Program-made: the position numbers and the translations under genes | Shown: positions 1 to 6,923 of the stretch, one piece after another | Layout of the letters: each line of letters starts with the position of its first letter | Position numbering within the stretch: the stretch's first letter is position 1 | The notes under the pieces: model-generated | Told to the model about the DNA's origin: nothing | Databases searched by the model: none | Seen by the model: only the letters and a program-made list of their open reading frames with translations | NCBI GenBank assembly: GCA_018828205.1 | Contig: JAHJWA010000371.1 | Coordinates: 1-8,207, forward strand | Source of the DNA: Alphaproteobacteria bacterium | GTDB taxonomy: Bacteria; Pseudomonadota; Alphaproteobacteria; Sphingomonadales; Sphingomonadaceae | Length of the DNA: 8,207 bases | Direction: 5' to 3'

Positions 1-3000
1 AGCCGGACGAGCAGTTCCTCTTCCGCCGCTTCCTGGTCCTCGGACTTGTGCGGACTGGGCGTGGTCGCGCCGGGCCTGCCGACGAGACGTTGGCCGATAT
101 CTTCCCACCCGTATGCGGCGAAGACCTCGCGGTCGATCTCGTCGTGAATGTCCTTGAGCACGGTGATCCGCGCCGCATTCGCGATGTCGAGTTCCTTCTC
201 GCTGAGCGCAGGGACGTTGACCTTGTGATCGAGCTCGCGATAGCGTTCGAGCACGTTGTACATGTCGGTCATGGTGAGGAAATCGTGCGCCGCGAGCCGC
301 TCCTTGCGGAAGGCATCGAGCCGCTCGCCCAGTTGGTCTAGCTTGGCGGATTGTGCTCCGGTCAGGACGGGGAAGGGGAAAGGGTCGAAAATCTTCGTTT
401 TATTGTATCGAGGAGTAGGCCCCAATCTGCCGCCGATCTCAAGAGACCATAGCGTGTGCAATCTTGCGGAGGTCAGGGACAAAAACTCGGGGTCTGATCT
501 GCCAAAATTCGTCAGCATATTGTCTGGACGAACAGAAGTTGGCAAAAATTGGAAAAAGCGATGCTTTGAAGTCTCGCCGGTTGTCAGATATCGATGTAGG
601 CCTTGGGTAAAGTCACGAAATAGGGGCACGGGCTCCCCGAACAGCCACCAATTCTTCTTCCGCACTTCTCGATTATTTTGGTCTCGTTCAGGCTTAACGG
701 TTTCGACTACACGCTGATAGACAGCAGGGTGCTGAAGCTGCACTTCTTCCGGCGTTAATCCGTAAAGATCAATAACGCGCACACCCCTGGGGCGATCAGT
801 CAAATCTCTACCGTGGCGATAATCAAAAATGACTTCGCTTGCCCCTTCTCGGCTTTGCAAGAGAAGTGCGGAGGCTTCGCTGGCCGTGACGATAAAGCCG
901 GCCCCATGTAATTTCACGCCGGGACAAGAAACATCATCGTTGGCCAAAAGCGGCAACAACTTCGAAAAATCGGGTCCAATCCTCAGGTTGGAATTAATCT
1001 TTCCCTCGTTGTATACGAACTCGACCTCGGGCGTATCGGTGTTCAGCCCCCTCTCGCGAACCACTTCTGCCAACTTGCCCTGCCGCTCGCCGCGCACCGC
1101 GACGGTCATGGCGATCCGCACCGCTGCCTTGTCGCTCGCCTTGAGCCAGGGATGGTCGGGGATGGCATAGACCAGCGATAGCGGCAGCTTGGCGTTCATA
1201 TGCCGCTCCACCACGCGGCGGCTAAAGGTCTGGGTAATCGAATTGGTGGTGATGAAGCCAAAGCGGCGGAGCGGGTTCTCCCCCTTTGCCCCCTTGGGTG
1301 GCTTCGCGAGCAGGCGCGTCGCCGCCTCGTCCCAGAAATGCATCACAAAGTCCGCGCCGCCGGGCACATCCTTGCGGACCTTCCACGCGGCCTCTGCATA
1401 GCCGGGTGGAAGCTTCTCTCTCATATCCTTCCCGCCGATGAAGGGCGGGTTGCCGACGATGAATTCGACCTGCGGCCACTCGGCGCGGCGCGGGTTCACA
1501 TATTCGTACAGCTCCATCGTCGCGTCGGGATCGGGAATTTCCTCGCCCGTTATCGGGTGGAGCTTCATCGTCTCGCCGTCCCACCGGCTCAGCGGCTTGC
1601 CGTCTCGCCCGCGCAGCATCTCCATGCTGTCGTAAGCGATCAGCGCATCCTGATGCTTGATGGTGCCGTAGGCGTGAAGGATCGGTTCGGGCAGGTCCTT
1701 CACCTCGACGGTGCGCAGTTGCCATTTGAGGAAGCCGATCCACAGCACGAGGTCGGCGATGGGGACCGCGCGCGGGTTGATCTCGAGCCCGTAGAACTGG
1801 CGCGGGTTGACCGTCTCGCCATCGAGCAGAAGCCTCGCCTCGTCGTCCCCCAGCGCTTCCAGCGTTTCGAGGATTTCCCCTTCGAGCCGCTTCATCAATT
1901 CCAGGCTGACATAGAGGAAGTTGCCGGTGCCGCAGGCCGGGTCGAGAACGCGGGTGGTGCACAGGCGATGATGGAAATCGCGCACTGCCTCGATTGCCGC
2001 CTCGTAATTGCCCTGTTTCTGCAGATCGGTGACGAGCGCCTTCACTTCCTCCCAATCCTCGCGCAGCGGCTCGATGATGGTGGGGACCACCAGCCGCTCG
2101 ACATAGACGCGCGGGGTGAAATGCGCGCCCAGCTTGCCGCGCTCTTTCGTGTCGAGCGCGCGTTCCAGCAGCGTCCCGAAGATCGCGGGTTCGACGTCGC
2201 GCCAGTCCTTGCGCGAGGCGAGCCAGAGCTCGCGGATATCGTCCGCCTCCAGCTTGAGCGCGGTGCGCGTCTTGAACAGCGATCCGTTGAAGCGCTTGAT
2301 CGTGGCGTTGAGGTGCGGCGCGTAACCGCCTTCGTCCATCACGCGCCACAGACTTTCCAGAGCGGGCGCGAAGTTCTCAGGCGTCTCCACCATCTGCTCG
2401 AGCAGCTTCTCGAAACCGCTATCCGGCAGCAGGCCGACGTCCTCGGCGAACATGGTGAACAGGCATCGCATCAGGAATTCGGCGATATCCTTCGGGTCGT
2501 GGCGCTTCTCGAGGCTGCGCGCGACCTTCGCCAGCCGCTTGGCGATGTCCTCCGTAACCTCGGCGCTGATCCTGGCCGGATCGAGGCTGGGCGGGTCGGT
2601 CCAGATCGCGCGGAGCCGAGCCTGGACATCCTCGCGCAACAGGTCGTCCATCGACAGGCGATAGTTCTGGCGGTCCGGGAAATGCGCGTAATTGCGGCCC
2701 TGCCCGCTGAAATCGGCATAGATTTCGATCACATTGCCGATGTCGGCAACGAGAATGAACGGCGGATAGGGGTGATCGTCGGGCAGCGCGCGGGCGTAAT
2801 CCTCCGCCTGTTTCTTGGCGGCGATCATCACCTTGTCCCAGGTCCTGGTCCCACGCTTGGCATGGCCGAGCTTCTGCGAGGTGACGACACCGGCCAGTTC
2901 CAGTTGCTCACTCTCGCGCGCGCGCTTGCGCTTGGCCGACTGCTTGGCTTCGAGAATGAAGCATTCGCGCTTGTAGCAGTCGATCCGTCCGGTGGTCGCC

Positions 3001-3206
3001 GTGCCGCCTGTATGGCGGAAGGTGACGGGCCGCTCGAAGACATAGTCGCTGAGAACCGTGTCCTCGCCCTGGAAATCGGGTTGCGGCAGGCCGAGCGCGG
3101 CGGTCAGCCGCTCGACGAAGAGCTGGGCATTCGCCATTTCCGAACCGCCCGACGCTTTCGCATCGGTGACGAGCTTCTGCAGCGCAGCCTTGTCGATATC
3201 CCCCAT
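1..3206 (-). CDS. Type IIG/IIL (MmeI-like) restriction-modification enzyme, single chain, 3' end cut by window edge
   Basis: Fused DNA endonuclease and adenine-N6 methyltransferase, defending against foreign DNA. The frame is open for 1068 codons with no stop and leaves the window at base 1, so the C-terminus is missing; it reads EEELLVRL at the edge, resembling the last conserved part of the family, so probably only a modest tail is lost. Domains in order: N-terminal PD-(D/E)XK nuclease with D76, then nine residues, then E86-A87-K88, the spacing known for MmeI; helical connector about 170-330 (FLMRCLF from 244, FNG 306-308); methyltransferase about 340-640 with AHFTPR 361-366, motif I DPACGTGNF 422-430, FYGLEIN from 471 and catalytic motif IV NPPF 586-589; target-recognition domain about 650-940 (HRY 871-873, SKHR 880-883, DPFPFP from 941); then the C-terminal domain. 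The ATG at 3206 puts the family-typical SGGSEMANAQLF near the N-terminus; no strong ribosome site is seen, and a TTG 12 codons upstream is in frame. No partner methyltransferase or specificity gene is visible, as expected for this class. The recognised sequence cannot be read from the protein by eye. Confidence 0.93.
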   Translation of the reverse strand, partial: MGDIDKAALQKLVTDAKASGGSEMANAQLFVERLTAALGLPQPDFQGEDTVLSDYVFERPVTFRHTGGTATTGRIDCYKRECFILEAKQSAKRKRARESEQLELAGVVTSQKLGHAKRGTRTWDKVMIAAKKQAEDYARALPDDHPYPPFILVADIGNVIEIYADFSGQGRNYAHFPDRQNYRLSMDDLLREDVQARLRAIWTDPPSLDPARISAEVTEDIAKRLAKVARSLEKRHDPKDIAEFLMRCLFTMFAEDVGLLPDSGFEKLLEQMVETPENFAPALESLWRVMDEGGYAPHLNATIKRFNGSLFKTRTALKLEADDIRELWLASRKDWRDVEPAIFGTLLERALDTKERGKLGAHFTPRVYVERLVVPTIIEPLREDWEEVKALVTDLQKQGNYEAAIEAVRDFHHRLCTTRVLDPACGTGNFLYVSLELMKRLEGEILETLEALGDDEARLLLDGETVNPRQFYGLEINPRAVPIADLVLWIGFLKWQLRTVEVKDLPEPILHAYGTIKHQDALIAYDSMEMLRGRDGKPLSRWDGETMKLHPITGEEIPDPDATMELYEYVNPRRAEWPQVEFIVGNPPFIGGKDMREKLPPGYAEAAWKVRKDVPGGADFVMHFWDEAATRLLAKPPKGAKGENPLRRFGFITTNSITQTFSRRVVERHMNAKLPLSLVYAIPDHPWLKASDKAAVRIAMTVAVRGERQGKLAEVVRERGLNTDTPEVEFVYNEGKINSNLRIGPDFSKLLPLLANDDVSCPGVKLHGAGFIVTASEASALLLQSREGASEVIFDYRHGRDLTDRPRGVRVIDLYGLTPEEVQLQHPAVYQRVVETVKPERDQNNREVRKKNWWLFGEPVPLFRDFTQGLHRYLTTGETSKHRFFQFLPTSVRPDNMLTNFGRSDPEFLSLTSARLHTLWSLEIGGRLGPTPRYNKTKIFDPFPFPVLTGAQSAKLDQLGERLDAFRKERLAAHDFLTMTDMYNVLERYRELDHKVNVPALSEKELDIANAARITVLKDIHDEIDREVFAAYGWEDIGQRLVGRPGATTPSPHKSEDQEAAEEELLVR
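361..1020 (-). other. Low-GC segment covering the target-recognition domain of the MmeI-like enzyme
   Basis: Hand counting bases 421-1020 gives 302 G or C in 600 (50%), with some 60-base stretches at 42-45%; bases 1321-1500 of the same gene give 117 in 180 (65%). The drop falls within codons about 730-949, the segment that in MmeI relatives contacts the DNA target. The reading frame stays open throughout and family motifs (HRY, SKHR, the DPFPFP end) are intact, so it is not a broken insertion. AT-rich codons such as TTT, AAA, AGA, TCA and AAT, scarce elsewhere in the window, are frequent here. The likely explanation is exchange of the recognition module by recombination; a functional amino acid bias of this domain is the alternative. 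Confidence 0.7.
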
Positions 3207-3300
3207 CGGCGGCGTGATGCGATGAACCCCGGGCCAATACAAGGGCCGATCGCGCGCCCGATGCGGCGGCGGATCGGCGGGCGCGGCAAAAGGTAGCGGG

Positions 3301-3321
3301 ACCCCGGATCAGGTCCGGGGT
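3301..3321. repeat. Short palindromic intergenic repeat (ACCCCGGA...TCCGGGGT)
   Basis: Perfect 8-base inverted arms ACCCCGGA (3301-3308) and TCCGGGGT (3314-3321) flank a 5-base loop. Read on the minus strand with its flanks it translates as VTPDLIRGP, and in another frame as RHPGPDPGS; I recognise these as the familiar spurious peptides produced by a dispersed repeat common in Sphingomonadales and other alphaproteobacteria. In RNA it would form a compact hairpin. No T-run follows on either strand, so a classical intrinsic terminator is unlikely. The family assignment comes from memory of the motif; only the palindrome itself is seen directly. Confidence 0.75.
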
Positions 3322-3329
3322 GACGGGTT

Positions 3330-3429
3330 GGGTTTCCGGACTGCCTTTCCCGTTCGTCTCGAGCGCAGTCGAGAGACGCTGGCGCGAGGATTGCGGTGTC
3401 TCGACTGCGCTCGACACGAACGGAAACCC
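3330..3429. repeat. Paired inverted REP-like element (REPIN-like) downstream of uvrC
   Basis: Two 27-base units, 3351-3377 and 3396-3422, are inverted copies of each other with two differences, sharing the core TCGAGCGCAGTCGAGA. The outer 9-base arms GGGTTTCCG (3330-3338) and CGGAAACCC (3421-3429) are also inverted; the right-hand one overlaps the end of its unit. Each unit can form its own small hairpin (GTCTC with GAGAC on the left, GTGTC with GACAC on the right), and the two differences between units fall on the two sides of one base pair, so pairing is kept. The right end lies 14 bases past the uvrC stop, where the large hairpin could protect or end the uvrC transcript, though no T-run follows. 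The sequence resembles a dispersed repeat I know from sphingomonad genomes. No transposase gene is present here. Confidence 0.78.
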
Positions 3430-3443
3430 GCACTCTCTCCCCC

Positions 3444-5438
3444 TCATCCCCCCGCGTGGTAGAAGTCGTAGACCTGCCGCGCCACCGCGGCGCTGATGCC
3501 GGGGACGCGAGTGAGGTCTTCGAGCGCGGCGGCGCGCACCTTGCCCGCGGTGCCGAAATGCAGCAGCAGCGCGCGTTTGCGCGCGGGGCCGATGCCGGGG
3601 ATTTCGTCGAGCGGGCTGGCGGTGATGCCGCGGCTGCGTTTGGCGCGGTGGGCGCCGATGGCGTAGCGGTGGACCTCGTCGCGCAGCCGCTGGAGGTGGA
3701 ACAACAGCGGCGAATTGACCGGCAGCGTCTTCTCGCGCCCGTCGGCGAAGTGGAACACCTCGCGCCCCTCGCGGCCGTGGTCGGGGCCCTTGGCGATGGC
3801 GACCAGCGGGACATCCTCGATCCCCATCTCGGCCAAAGTGTCGCGCACCGCGCTCATCTGCCCCTTGCCGCCGTCGATCAGCACGAGATCGGGCCAGACC
3901 GCCTCGTGCCCGCGCGCGGGCTTGCGCGCAGGCGCGGCCGGATCGCCGCCCTCGCCGCTCTCCGGCTCCTCCTCGCCCTCGGCCAGCCGGCGGAAGCGGC
4001 GCTGCATCACCTCGCGCATCATCGCGTAATCGTCGTTGCCCGCCGCGGTGCGGATGTTGAACTTGCGGTATTGCCCGGTCTCGAAGCCGTCGGGCCCCGC
4101 GACCACCATCGCGCCCACCGCCTTGGTGCCCTGGATATGGCTGTTGTCGTAGAGCTCGATCCGCCGCGGCGGCTCCTCGAGCTCGAGGAATTCGGCCAGC
4201 GCGCGGTTGAGCGTCGCCTTGGTGCCGGTCTCGGCGAGCCGCCGGTCAAGCGCCTCGGTGGCGTTGCGGCTGGCCTGTTCCATCAGCCGCCGCCGGTCGC
4301 CGCGCTGCGGGATCGAGATCGCCACCGCGTGCCCCGCCTTGGCGGCCAGCGCCTCGGCGATCAGCTCCTGCTCGGGCAAAGCGCGGTCGGTGAGGATGGT
4401 GCGCGGCGGGGGCACCTCCTCGTAGAATTGCAGCAGCACATCGGCGAGGACATCGTCCTTGTCGATCTCGCCGGTGTTGCGGGGGAAGAAGGCCTTGTGG
4501 CCCCAGTTCTGCCCGCCGCGGATGAAGAAGGCCTGGACCCCGATCTGCCCGCCCTTGGCGGCGAGCGCGAAGACATCGGCATCGCCGACCCCGGCGGCGT
4601 TGACCGCCTGGCTGCCCTGGATGAAGGTCGCGGCGCGTAAGCGATCGCGCAGGATCGCCGCGCTCTCGAAATCGAGCGCCTCGGCGGCCTTGGCCATCTG
4701 CTGCTCGATCTTGCCCTGCACCGCGCTCGACTTGCCCGCGAGGAAATCCTTGGCCTCGCCCACCAGCTCGGCATAGCCCGCCTCGTCGATCCGCCCTGTA
4801 CAAGGGGCCGAGCAGCGCTTGATCTGGTAGAGCAGGCAGGGCCGGTCGCGATTGGCGAAGAAGCTGTCCGAGCAGCTCCTCAAGAGGAACAGCTTCTGCA
4901 GCGCGTTGAGCGTCTTGTTGACGCTGCCGGCGCTGGCGAAGGGGCCGTAGTAATTGCCCTTGGCGCGGCGCGCGCCGCGGTGTTTCTGGATCCGCGGGAA
5001 GCTGTGATCGGCGCGCAGCAGGATGAAGGGGAAGCTCTTGTCGTCGCGCAGCAGCACGTTGAAGGGCGGGCGGAAGCGCTTGATGAACTGCGCCTCGAGC
5101 AGCAGCGCCTCGGCCTCGGAATTGGTGGTGACGATCTCCATGCCGCGGGTCTGGCCGACCATCCGCTGGAGCCTGTTGGTGAGGTTCTTGACCTGCGTGT
5201 AATTCGCCACCCGCGCCTTGAGGCTGCGCGCCTTGCCGACATAGAGCACCTCGCCGCGGGCATCGAGCATGCGGTAGACCCCGGGCTTGGGCTTGAGCGT
5301 GCGCACCGTCTCGCGGATCGCCGCGACCCCGGCGGCGAGATCGGGCTGCGCGCCCGCGACGGTCGAGGCGGCGCGCGCCTCGTGGAAGCGCTCCTGGCCT
5401 CTGGGATCGTGCGGGGTTCCGGCGGGGGTGCGAGCCAT
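3444..5438 (-). CDS. uvrC: UvrABC excinuclease subunit C
   Basis: Nucleotide excision repair nuclease: bound to UvrB at a lesion, it makes the 3' and then the 5' incision. The 664-residue protein is complete. The GIY-YIG domain for the 3' cut spans about 52-135 (GVY 53-55, YVG 66-68, R76). Four cysteines, C189, C201, C209 and C213, have the 12-8-4 spacing of the iron-sulfur cluster ligands in E. coli UvrC. A UVR motif that binds UvrB lies about 243-271. The RNase H-like domain for the 5' cut carries D431 (ELYDNSHIQG), D522 (LVLIDGGKGQ) and H590. Tandem helix-hairpin-helix motifs close the protein (about 608-664; IPGIGPARKR, VPGISAAVAR). Residues 485-513 form an acidic, proline-rich insert between the two RNase H aspartates. 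The ATG at 5438 is secure because an in-frame TAA lies four codons before it (5448-5450) and the next ATG falls inside the GIY-YIG domain; this gives about 35 residues more at the N-terminus than E. coli. No clear ribosome site is seen. Confidence 0.98.
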   Translation of the reverse strand: MARTPAGTPHDPRGQERFHEARAASTVAGAQPDLAAGVAAIRETVRTLKPKPGVYRMLDARGEVLYVGKARSLKARVANYTQVKNLTNRLQRMVGQTRGMEIVTTNSEAEALLLEAQFIKRFRPPFNVLLRDDKSFPFILLRADHSFPRIQKHRGARRAKGNYYGPFASAGSVNKTLNALQKLFLLRSCSDSFFANRDRPCLLYQIKRCSAPCTGRIDEAGYAELVGEAKDFLAGKSSAVQGKIEQQMAKAAEALDFESAAILRDRLRAATFIQGSQAVNAAGVGDADVFALAAKGGQIGVQAFFIRGGQNWGHKAFFPRNTGEIDKDDVLADVLLQFYEEVPPPRTILTDRALPEQELIAEALAAKAGHAVAISIPQRGDRRRLMEQASRNATEALDRRLAETGTKATLNRALAEFLELEEPPRRIELYDNSHIQGTKAVGAMVVAGPDGFETGQYRKFNIRTAAGNDDYAMMREVMQRRFRRLAEGEEEPESGEGGDPAAPARKPARGHEAVWPDLVLIDGGKGQMSAVRDTLAEMGIEDVPLVAIAKGPDHGREGREVFHFADGREKTLPVNSPLLFHLQRLRDEVHRYAIGAHRAKRSRGITASPLDEIPGIGPARKRALLLHFGTAGKVRAAALEDLTRVPGISAAVARQVYDFYHAGG

Positions 5439-5617
5439 GGGATGCAGTTATGCGCTGGGGGGGCGATTGTGAACCTCTGGCGCGCCCGGCAAGGCAAAAG
5501 GCGCGCGCAAAACCCCGGGCAAACTTCTGCTTGTTGCCCGCGACCGGTTTCTGCTTTGATGGCGGCGCGAGGCCCACGGCATAGGCTCGCCGCCGCCCGG
5601 AGCCGCGAGGGGATTGC
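5439..5617. promoter_or_regulatory. Divergent intergenic region between uvrC and the APC permease gene
   Basis: The 179 bases separate two divergently transcribed genes and so must hold the promoters for both. Visible structure: an inverted repeat with 7-base arms CGGGCAA (5516-5522) and TTGCCCG (5534-5540) around 11 bases, and a direct repeat TTCTGCTT at 5525-5532 and 5549-5556, 24 bases apart. A TTGTTG at 5531 followed 18 bases later by TTTGAT is a possible but weak plus-strand promoter. No alphaproteobacterial SOS box of the GTTC-N7-GTTC form is seen upstream of uvrC. The function is inferred from gene orientation only. Confidence 0.45.
5607..5612 (+). promoter_or_regulatory. Ribosome binding site of the APC permease gene
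   Basis: GAGGGG at 5607-5612 precedes two adjacent ATG codons, 5618 and 5621. It sits 5 bases before the first and 8 before the second. The 8-base spacing is nearer the optimum, so translation may begin at the second ATG, giving a protein one residue shorter. Confidence 0.6.
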
Positions 5618-6901
5618 ATGATGGATACCAAAGCCGCGCCACCGCGCACCATGGGCCTGTTCGGCACCGCGCTGCTGCCCGTCAACGGGATGATCGGCGC
5701 GGGCATCTTCGCGCTGCCCGCGACGCTGTTCCTCGCGGTGGGCGATTTCGCGCCGTGGATGATGCTGCTGGGCGGGCTGCTGTTCCTGCCGCTGGTGCTG
5801 GTCTTCGCCTGGCTTTCGGCGCGGTTCGACCACAGCGGCGGGCCGATCCTCTACGGCGAGGCCGCCTTCGGGCGCTTCGTCGGCTTCCAGGCCGGCTGGG
5901 CGCGCTACGCCAGCGCCATCGTCACCGTGGCGGCCAACACCCATGTGATGGTCTCCTATCTCGCCACGCTGTTCCCCGCGCTGGACGGCCCGCTGCTGCG
6001 CCCGCTGGTGGTGGCGGGCTTCATCGGCTTCATCACCGTGGTGAACCTCTTCAGCCTCAAGAGCTCGGTCGCTACTCTGGGCGCGCTGACCGCAGTCAAG
6101 CTGCTGCCGCTGTTCGCGCTGATCGGCGCCGGCCTGTTCGCGGGCGAACCCAGCATGGGGCTGGTGCTGCCCGAATTCTCGGCGGCCGAAAGCGTGGTGC
6201 TGCTGACCTATTACGCCTTCATCGGCTTCGAATATGTCGTCCTGCCCGCGGGCGAGATGAAGAACCCCAAGCGCGACGTGCCGCTCGCGCTGGTGGCGAT
6301 GCTGGGCGCGGTGACGCTGCTCTACATGCTGGTGATCTGGGCCTATATCGCGATCGCCCCGGTGGTGAGCGAGGGCGCGGACAACCCGCTCGCGGTCGCG
6401 GCGCTCGACGCCATGGGGCCGGTGGGCGCGATTGCCATCGTCATCGCCGCGGCCTTCAGCATCGGGGCGAACAATTTCGCCGGCGGGATCAGCCTGCCGC
6501 GGATGACCTATGGCATGGCCGAGCGCGGGATGCTGCCGCGCTGGTTCATGGCGGTCTCGCCCAGGCTGGGCACGCCGGTCAATTCGATCCTGTTCTACGG
6601 CGCGGCGAGCATCGCCTTCGGGCTGTGGGAGGGCTTCATGGTGCTGGCGCTGGCGGGGACGCTGACGCGGCTCTTGACCTATCTCATCGCCGCCTTCGCG
6701 CTGCCCGTGCTCGAGCACCGCGAGGGGCGGATCCGCCCGCTGCGCGCCGTGGTCTGCGCGCTCACCGTGCTCAGCACCGTCTGGGTCGCGACCCATGCGG
6801 AGGCGCAGAGCTGGGGCGTGTTCGCCGCGCTGGTGCTGGCGGGGACGCTGCTCTACTTCGTCGCCCGGCAGGAAAGCCCGCCCGCAACCGCACCGAGCTG
6901 A
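5618..6901 (+). CDS. APC-superfamily amino acid permease
   Basis: Inner-membrane secondary transporter, probably for amino acids or related amines; the substrate cannot be read from the sequence. The 427-residue protein is almost entirely hydrophobic, with about 12 predicted membrane segments (roughly 14-40, 45-68, 88-118, 128-148, 152-175, 193-212, 223-248, 267-290, 322-340, 342-364, 375-393 and 397-415). The first segment has the unwound-helix substrate motif GMIGAGIF (24-31). The sixth has FIGFEYVVLPAGEMKNPKRD (201-220), the F-x-G-F-E...E-x-x-N-P-x-R signature of the APC family, and RMTYGMAERGMLP (295-307) matches the conserved loop after segment eight. Length is normal for bacterial APC permeases, though somewhat short of the 450-500 of many. 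It is divergent from uvrC and lies 22 bases before the flavoprotein gene, so the two are probably one transcript. Codon composition matches its neighbours. Confidence 0.93.
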   Translation: MMDTKAAPPRTMGLFGTALLPVNGMIGAGIFALPATLFLAVGDFAPWMMLLGGLLFLPLVLVFAWLSARFDHSGGPILYGEAAFGRFVGFQAGWARYASAIVTVAANTHVMVSYLATLFPALDGPLLRPLVVAGFIGFITVVNLFSLKSSVATLGALTAVKLLPLFALIGAGLFAGEPSMGLVLPEFSAAESVVLLTYYAFIGFEYVVLPAGEMKNPKRDVPLALVAMLGAVTLLYMLVIWAYIAIAPVVSEGADNPLAVAALDAMGPVGAIAIVIAAAFSIGANNFAGGISLPRMTYGMAERGMLPRWFMAVSPRLGTPVNSILFYGAASIAFGLWEGFMVLALAGTLTRLLTYLIAAFALPVLEHREGRIRPLRAVVCALTVLSTVWVATHAEAQSWGVFAALVLAGTLLYFVARQESPPATAPS

Positions 6902-6923
6902 GCCCGACCGGACCGAGACAAGC

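Larger units (their letters stand above)
3207..3443. other. Intergenic region between uvrC and the restriction-modification gene
   Basis: These 237 bases lie downstream of the uvrC stop and upstream of the restriction-modification start, both genes being on the minus strand. They hold two repeat elements, listed separately, in the uvrC-proximal half. The 90 bases next to the restriction-modification start must contain its promoter if it is not read through from uvrC, but I see no convincing -35/-10 pair. Two GC-rich inverted repeats overlap there: an 8-base arm at 3253-3260 pairs with 3278-3285, and a 7-base arm at 3245-3251 pairs with 3272-3278. In such GC-rich sequence these may be chance. 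Confidence 0.6.

Noticed and set aside
1200..3296. 698-codon plus-strand open frame
   Set aside because: It is antisense to the restriction-modification gene, whose frame carries all the family motifs. Its translation is low-complexity (rich in R, A, L, V, D) with no recognisable domain; long antisense frames are usual at this GC content.
3351..3422. Insertion sequence or MITE ends
   Set aside because: No flanking target-site duplication and no transposase are visible; the paired short units fit a REP-like repeat better.
3296..3443. Intrinsic terminator for uvrC
   Set aside because: Strong hairpins are present but no T-run follows on the minus strand, so I list them as repeats and mention termination or transcript protection only as a possibility.
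3396..4640. 414-codon plus-strand open frame
   Set aside because: Antisense to uvrC and starting within the repeat element; its arginine- and alanine-rich composition matches a shadow of a GC-rich gene.
5479..5506. GC-rich inverted repeat (GCGCGCC / GGCGCGC) upstream of uvrC
   Set aside because: Alternating GC arms are expected by chance at this base composition and have no supporting context.
6795..6923. N-terminal extension of the flavoprotein to an upstream ATG
   Set aside because: It would overlap the end of the permease gene out of frame and push the GxGxxG motif 43 residues inward, unlike the family.
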